A stretch of DNA of 64,000 nt from positions 417,226,757 to 417,290,756 of the forward strand of contig NC_081415.1 of NCBI RefSeq assembly GCF_030272615.1, given 5' to 3'. The notes under the pieces were generated by a model. The model saw only the letters and a list, made by a program, of their open reading frames with translations. It was not told the DNA's origin and did not search any database. The DNA is from Cryptomeria japonica (taxonomy: Eukaryota > Streptophyta > Pinopsida > Cupressales > Cupressaceae). Made by a program: the position numbers and the translations under genes. Position 1 is the first letter of the stretch. The number at the start of each line of letters is the position of its first letter. Positions 60,318-64,000 of the stretch are shown here, piece after piece.

Positions 60318-62009
60318 ATGGCACGTCCAGAAGAAGAGAGTGTTATTCAGATGGCAGAGTCAGCCATTAAATGCCTTTACCTACATAAAAGACAAGGACG
60401 AACGTCCCAAAGTTCCACATTATGTTTTCACCAATGAAATACCTGTGATATCCCTCTCAAATTCTCACGGCCCTGAAAGAGAGAGGATAAGAGCCCAGTT
60501 GAAAACGGCCAGTCAGGAGTTGGGAATATTTCAAGTTGTAGATCATGGAGTTCCCAAGGATCTTACCACCCTCATCATGAAGGACGCCATGGATTTCTTC
60601 GCCCTCCCTTTGGAGGAGAAATCACAGTATGCCATGAAGCCCGGAACCTATCTTGGCTATGGCAATGGCAGCTTTATCAAGGACGACCCTCTCATGGATT
60701 GGAGAGAGCTTTACGTTACCAGATGCCTCCCTCGCGAAACAAATCTCTGGCCCACTAAGCCACCCACCATACAGTAAGCTTTTAAATTCTCTACTGCATC
60801 AAAATATTAGAAAATAGAATGAGATAGTTCTTTAAAATCATTAGATTTCATGTTAATATTTTAGTTGTTTTTAGATTTGATTTTGTAGTTTTTTTTTTAA
60901 GCATCAATTTACAATTTTCTAAACATTCTGATGATGATAGATCATAGAATGTGATCCCAAACTTTAATGCTAAAAAAACTACACAATCAAATCTAAAAAC
61001 AACTAAAATATAAATATCTTTATTTTAAGAAGAATTGTTTGCTGTAGTTAAGAAACAATACAATAATATGGTTGATGCATGAAATTGGATGGATCTTACA
61101 TGAAACAGCATGTATTAGTCAATGCTAAGTTTGTGTCCTTTAAAGAGGACCTAAAACAGTGTTTCATATCTGAATATTGTAGGGTAACTATCGCAACATT
61201 AAATTATCTTTGTTTTAAAAATAGTGTTTCATGCCTCTTTGGGTATTCTAGGAAGACCATTGCAGATTACAGCGATGCTATGGTGGAGTTAGTAAGAGAG
61301 TTGCTGGAGCTTATCTCGGAAGCATTGGGGGTGGAATTAAAGGCCATAGAGAATGCTTTGGGGGATGCAGAACAGAAGCTTCTCCTCAATTACTATCCAA
61401 AATGCCCACAACCTGAGATGACGCTAGGATTAAAGAGGCACACAGATCCAGGGACCATAACTTTACTGCTTCAAGATAAAGTTGGTGGCCTGCAAGTCAC
61501 CAAGGACGATGGCAAAACTTGGGTGACAGTGGAACCCATTGAGGGGGCATTTGTGGTGAATTTGGGAGACCAAATGCATGTATGTTTATATCGATTTAAA
61601 TACCTTGATTCATTTGAAATCATATTAATAAATAGATTTTTGCTTTTTCGTTTTTATTATTATTTTTAAATTCAATTAACCCAATCCTAACCCTAAGATT
61701 CTTTTTATTAAACGATTGATTGAGCAGGTGTTAAGCAATGGCATTTTCAAGAGCGCGGATCATCGAGCAGTGGTGAATTCGAGCACAACACGATTGTCCA
61801 TTGTAACTTTCCACAATCCAAACCCTAATTCTGTGGTTTATCCACTGGATGGGCTGGTTGATGATGAGCATCCAACTAAGTTTCAGCGTTATATCTACAA
61901 AGAGTTTTATGCCAGGAAAATGACCAAACATATTCAGGAGAGAGAGGAAAAACTATCGAGGAGGAAGGAAAGTTGTGGCGAGGATAATGGAACAATTTCA
62001 TCACTTTAG
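60318..62009 (+). CDS. 2-oxoglutarate/Fe(II)-dependent dioxygenase, flavanone 3-hydroxylase-like, three exons
   Basis: Exons are 60318-60773, 61252-61579 and 61728-62009, with GT-AG introns (donors GTAAGC and GTATGT). The product is about 354 residues, the family size. The N-terminal part reads KDKDERPKVPHYVF and IPVISLSN, followed by GIFQVVDHGVP. Exon 2 has NYYPKCPQPEMTLGLKRH and the iron ligands in RHTDPGTITLL; exon 3 has the second His in SADHRAVVN and the 2-oxoglutarate-binding RLS in STTRLSI. All catalytic residues are present. It is closest by memory to F3H/FNS I enzymes of flavonoid synthesis, but DDPLMDWRELYVTRCLP differs from true F3H, so substrate is open. The ATG frame at 60318 (MARPEEESVIQMAESAI) is one base out of phase with the domain frame: an extra A in ATTAAATGCC near 60372 would explain it. 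This may be a sequencing error or a recent inactivating mutation. Confidence 0.85.
60855..61012. repeat. Foldback (MITE-like or hairpin) in intron 1 of the dioxygenase gene
   Basis: Arms 60855-60904 and 60967-61012 are inverted copies: TTTAGTTGTTTTTAGATTTG pairs with CAAATCTAAAAACAACTAAA. The inner parts also pair (ACATTCTGATGAT with ATCATAGAATGT). The structure fills about one third of the 478-bp intron. Confidence 0.8.
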
Positions 62010-62700
62010 ACAGCGAGGACTGTTGTCTGTGAACATCAATCCGTAGTTGAAATTACTGAATTTTATTATAATAATATGTATTAGCGTTAAGATTTGGGAT
62101 TTTAACGTGATTACATGTATTCATTGTATTCCTGCTGTTTATTTCTAACTCCACTCTTGAATGTGATACTTAATAATACTGGAAAGCGGCTTTTCTCCAT
62201 TCATATTGAGTCTAAAGCTTAATATCATGATTCTAACATACGGTCTAAATATTATCACATTCCTTCAATAAAAGGGTAAATAATCTATTCTTTATTCTTA
62301 CATATATTTTCACAATATATGAATTAGATTGTATAATCTAATTTATAAAATAGGGTTTAAGTTAGATCATGCAAACTAAACTGTTTTCTTTAGGTTTTAC
62401 AAGATAATGTTTTAGAAAGTAATTGTTTTCTATCAAGATAAATGAGTTTTACAGGAAAGACCCAAACCCAAATCCACCAACAAAAAATATTAGATTATAA
62501 TAGATATTGTGAAAGCAATAAATAGGTTTTAGAAAGTAATTGTTTATGTTATTTTTTTTTAATTGAGTTGTTATGAATACATGATTATTTTAGGTTATTA
62601 GATATAAATTGAAAAGCATCATGTAATTGCGTAGATTTATTTATTTTTAGAATTGCTTGAGCAATTTACATCTCTATAAATAGAATGATAACTTATTTGT
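62010..62700. other. 3' flank of the dioxygenase gene
   Basis: AT-rich and without a supported gene. AATAAT near 62170 and CAATAAAAGG near 62266 could serve as polyadenylation signals for the gene upstream, but this is a guess. Confidence 0.4.
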
Positions 62701-63215
62701 TGTTGGAATAAATAATTCATATATTAATTATTCACATAATTGCATTAATTCACTAAATAATCGATACCTTAGTTAGTAATTAATTATTGGCATTTATTAG
62801 GTAGTTAACTAATAAATTATGAATAATTAATTAATATTTATCTCCATGCATAATGGAAACTAGGAAAAGCAAACCAGGTTTAGAATTTCGAGAGTTTCAT
62901 GCATTGATTAGTCTATTATGTGCTTTTTGTGCATACATGACTGATTCATGCATTCTATTTTAACTCCCAGTCTATCTTGTAGACTCCACCATTTAGGATT
63001 TCTATCTTTAGAGTTAGATGTCTTTATAAGGATGTCATATCCTTCATTGTAATTAAGCAATAAGCAATAAGCAATAAGCAATTTCAAAGCAATACATTCA
63101 ATTATTGTTAATTGTTTTCAATTCTCTTTGATGTTCAATTTTCTCTTTATGTGTGATAGGTATTCTTACAAAAGATAACTGGGCTTGTGGGATTCAACAA
63201 TCACGAATTCTAACA
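62701..63215 (+). repeat. 5' LTR of a copia-like element running off the right edge
   Basis: A 515-bp sequence starts TGTTGGAATAAATAATTC and ends GAATTCTAACA. A primer-like TGGTATATGAGCTC follows at once, close to the tRNA-Met type. TATAAGG near 63021 is a promoter-like box, and AGCAATA is repeated four times near 63057-63083. The start resembles the TR-GAG-like LTR (TGTTGGTGTAAATAATT). Its partner LTR is outside the window, so identity is inferred from the ends. Confidence 0.7.
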
Positions 63216-64000
63216 TGGTATATGAGCTCTACATCTGAAGATTCTTGTTCGCTTATTTGGAGATTATTTTCATTTACAAAAAAAATTGTTTACGTTAATT
63301 TGAAGCTCACCATTAGTTCGAGAAGGTTCGAGAAAGTTAGGATCTTTCGTTTCGCTGAAATCCGATATACAGAGTATATTTTGCAAGGGTTTGAAGTTCG
63401 AAGGTTTTTCTCTGTTCTAGAGAGTACTTGAAAATTTAGAGTGTTTTGGGCCCAAAAGGACCTCACAGATGGATTCAGAAGGCTTATTCCATGAATTTTG
63501 ATATCAAATTTTCCTATTTTTGGTGACGGGAGCATTGGGGGCAAACATTTTCATTGGCATGCTTTTCAAGGCACGAAAATTCATACGGTCGTACCTATAC
63601 TTGCATTGGATTTTTTAAGGGATTTTAATTTTTGGCTGCTGACATCAGCATGACATCATTCTGACATCAGCAGTATTGTTAGCATGCATGGCCATTCTTT
63701 GATCCTCTTTGTGCCCTAAAAGAGGTGTTTTTTTTTGTTTTGGCCATAACTTGGTCATACAGAGTCGAAATTGGGAAAACCATATACCATTGGAAAGATA
63801 TTTCTGAGCCCGATCCAGAGATGGAGGTGTATTTTTCTGTTTTTTTCATTTTGCAAGTTTTTTTTCCAGTTGAAGTCAGAAGTTGCGGTTTGCACTCCCG
63901 AGGGTATATCTTGTGCATCCAGACTCTGTTTTTCGCAAACAAGATGGCGTTGAAAAGGTGATTAAATGCTCTATCCAGATCTCAGGTCCATTTTTTTAGA
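63216..64000 (+). other. Leader of the right-edge copia-like element
   Basis: No gag frame starts before the window ends. It contains three TGACATCA(G/T) words near 63640-63670 and GGCCATAACTTGG near 63740, both of which have counterparts in the leader of the TR-GAG-like element. Confidence 0.5.

Noticed and set aside
61079-61251. N-terminal extension of the exon 2 frame upstream of 61252
   Set aside because: It lies in intron 1: the AG acceptor at 61250-61251 restores the dioxygenase sequence across the splice, whereas the upstream codons match no part of the family.
1-64000. tRNA, rRNA or other structural RNA genes
   Set aside because: I saw no rRNA-like sequence and no cloverleaf with A and B boxes. 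The TGGTATCAGAGC words are retroelement primer sites, not tRNA genes.

Overview
The window is plant nuclear DNA from a large, repeat-rich genome. I infer a seed plant, most likely a gymnosperm such as a conifer, from the nested long-LTR elements, the AT-rich background and a three-exon flavonoid-type dioxygenase gene. The species cannot be read from the sequence alone. Only one ordinary host gene is evident, at 60318-62009. About 90% of the window is one stack of mobile elements inserted into one another.

The frame of the stack is a plus-strand LTR element with LTRs of about 3.95 kb. Its 5' LTR begins about 450 bases before the window and ends at 20619; its 3' LTR runs from 40235 to 58607. 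Between them lie a tRNA-Met-type primer site, about 3.4 kb of its own apparently non-coding interior and a polypurine tract, which is the layout of a LARD (large retrotransposon derivative). Because the two LTRs carry different later insertions, each supplies the empty-site sequence for the other.

The 5' LTR is split at 556-16933 by a minus-strand L1-type LINE joined to a piece of a Ty3/gypsy chromovirus. The whole composite is bracketed by one 16-bp target duplication. The LINE is itself interrupted at 8241-13312 by a young copia-type element that carries gag and protease but no pol (TR-GAG-like). The interior of the LARD-like element holds a degenerate copia element (about 21500-36117), whose left LTR holds a second copia element (23023-29724), and also a solo LTR (36496-37925).

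The most unusual object is in the 3' LTR: a 14.4-kb DNA transposon at 43739-58158. It has terminal inverted repeats, a GGGA target duplication confirmed by the empty site in the other LTR, a subterminal array of a CCGYRTAYGYGGTCC-like motif, and a decayed minus-strand DDD transposase resembling the Sola superfamily. It also carries a possible intron-containing plus-strand accessory gene, a 358-bp tandem array, a 52-bp tandem array, a BTB/POZ exon-like fragment, and a solo LTR lodged in GA-rich DNA.

To the right of the stack, 58608-64000 holds the host 2-oxoglutarate/Fe(II) dioxygenase gene (F3H-like). It has an intronic foldback and one apparent extra base near its N terminus. The 5' LTR and leader of another copia-like element run off the right edge.
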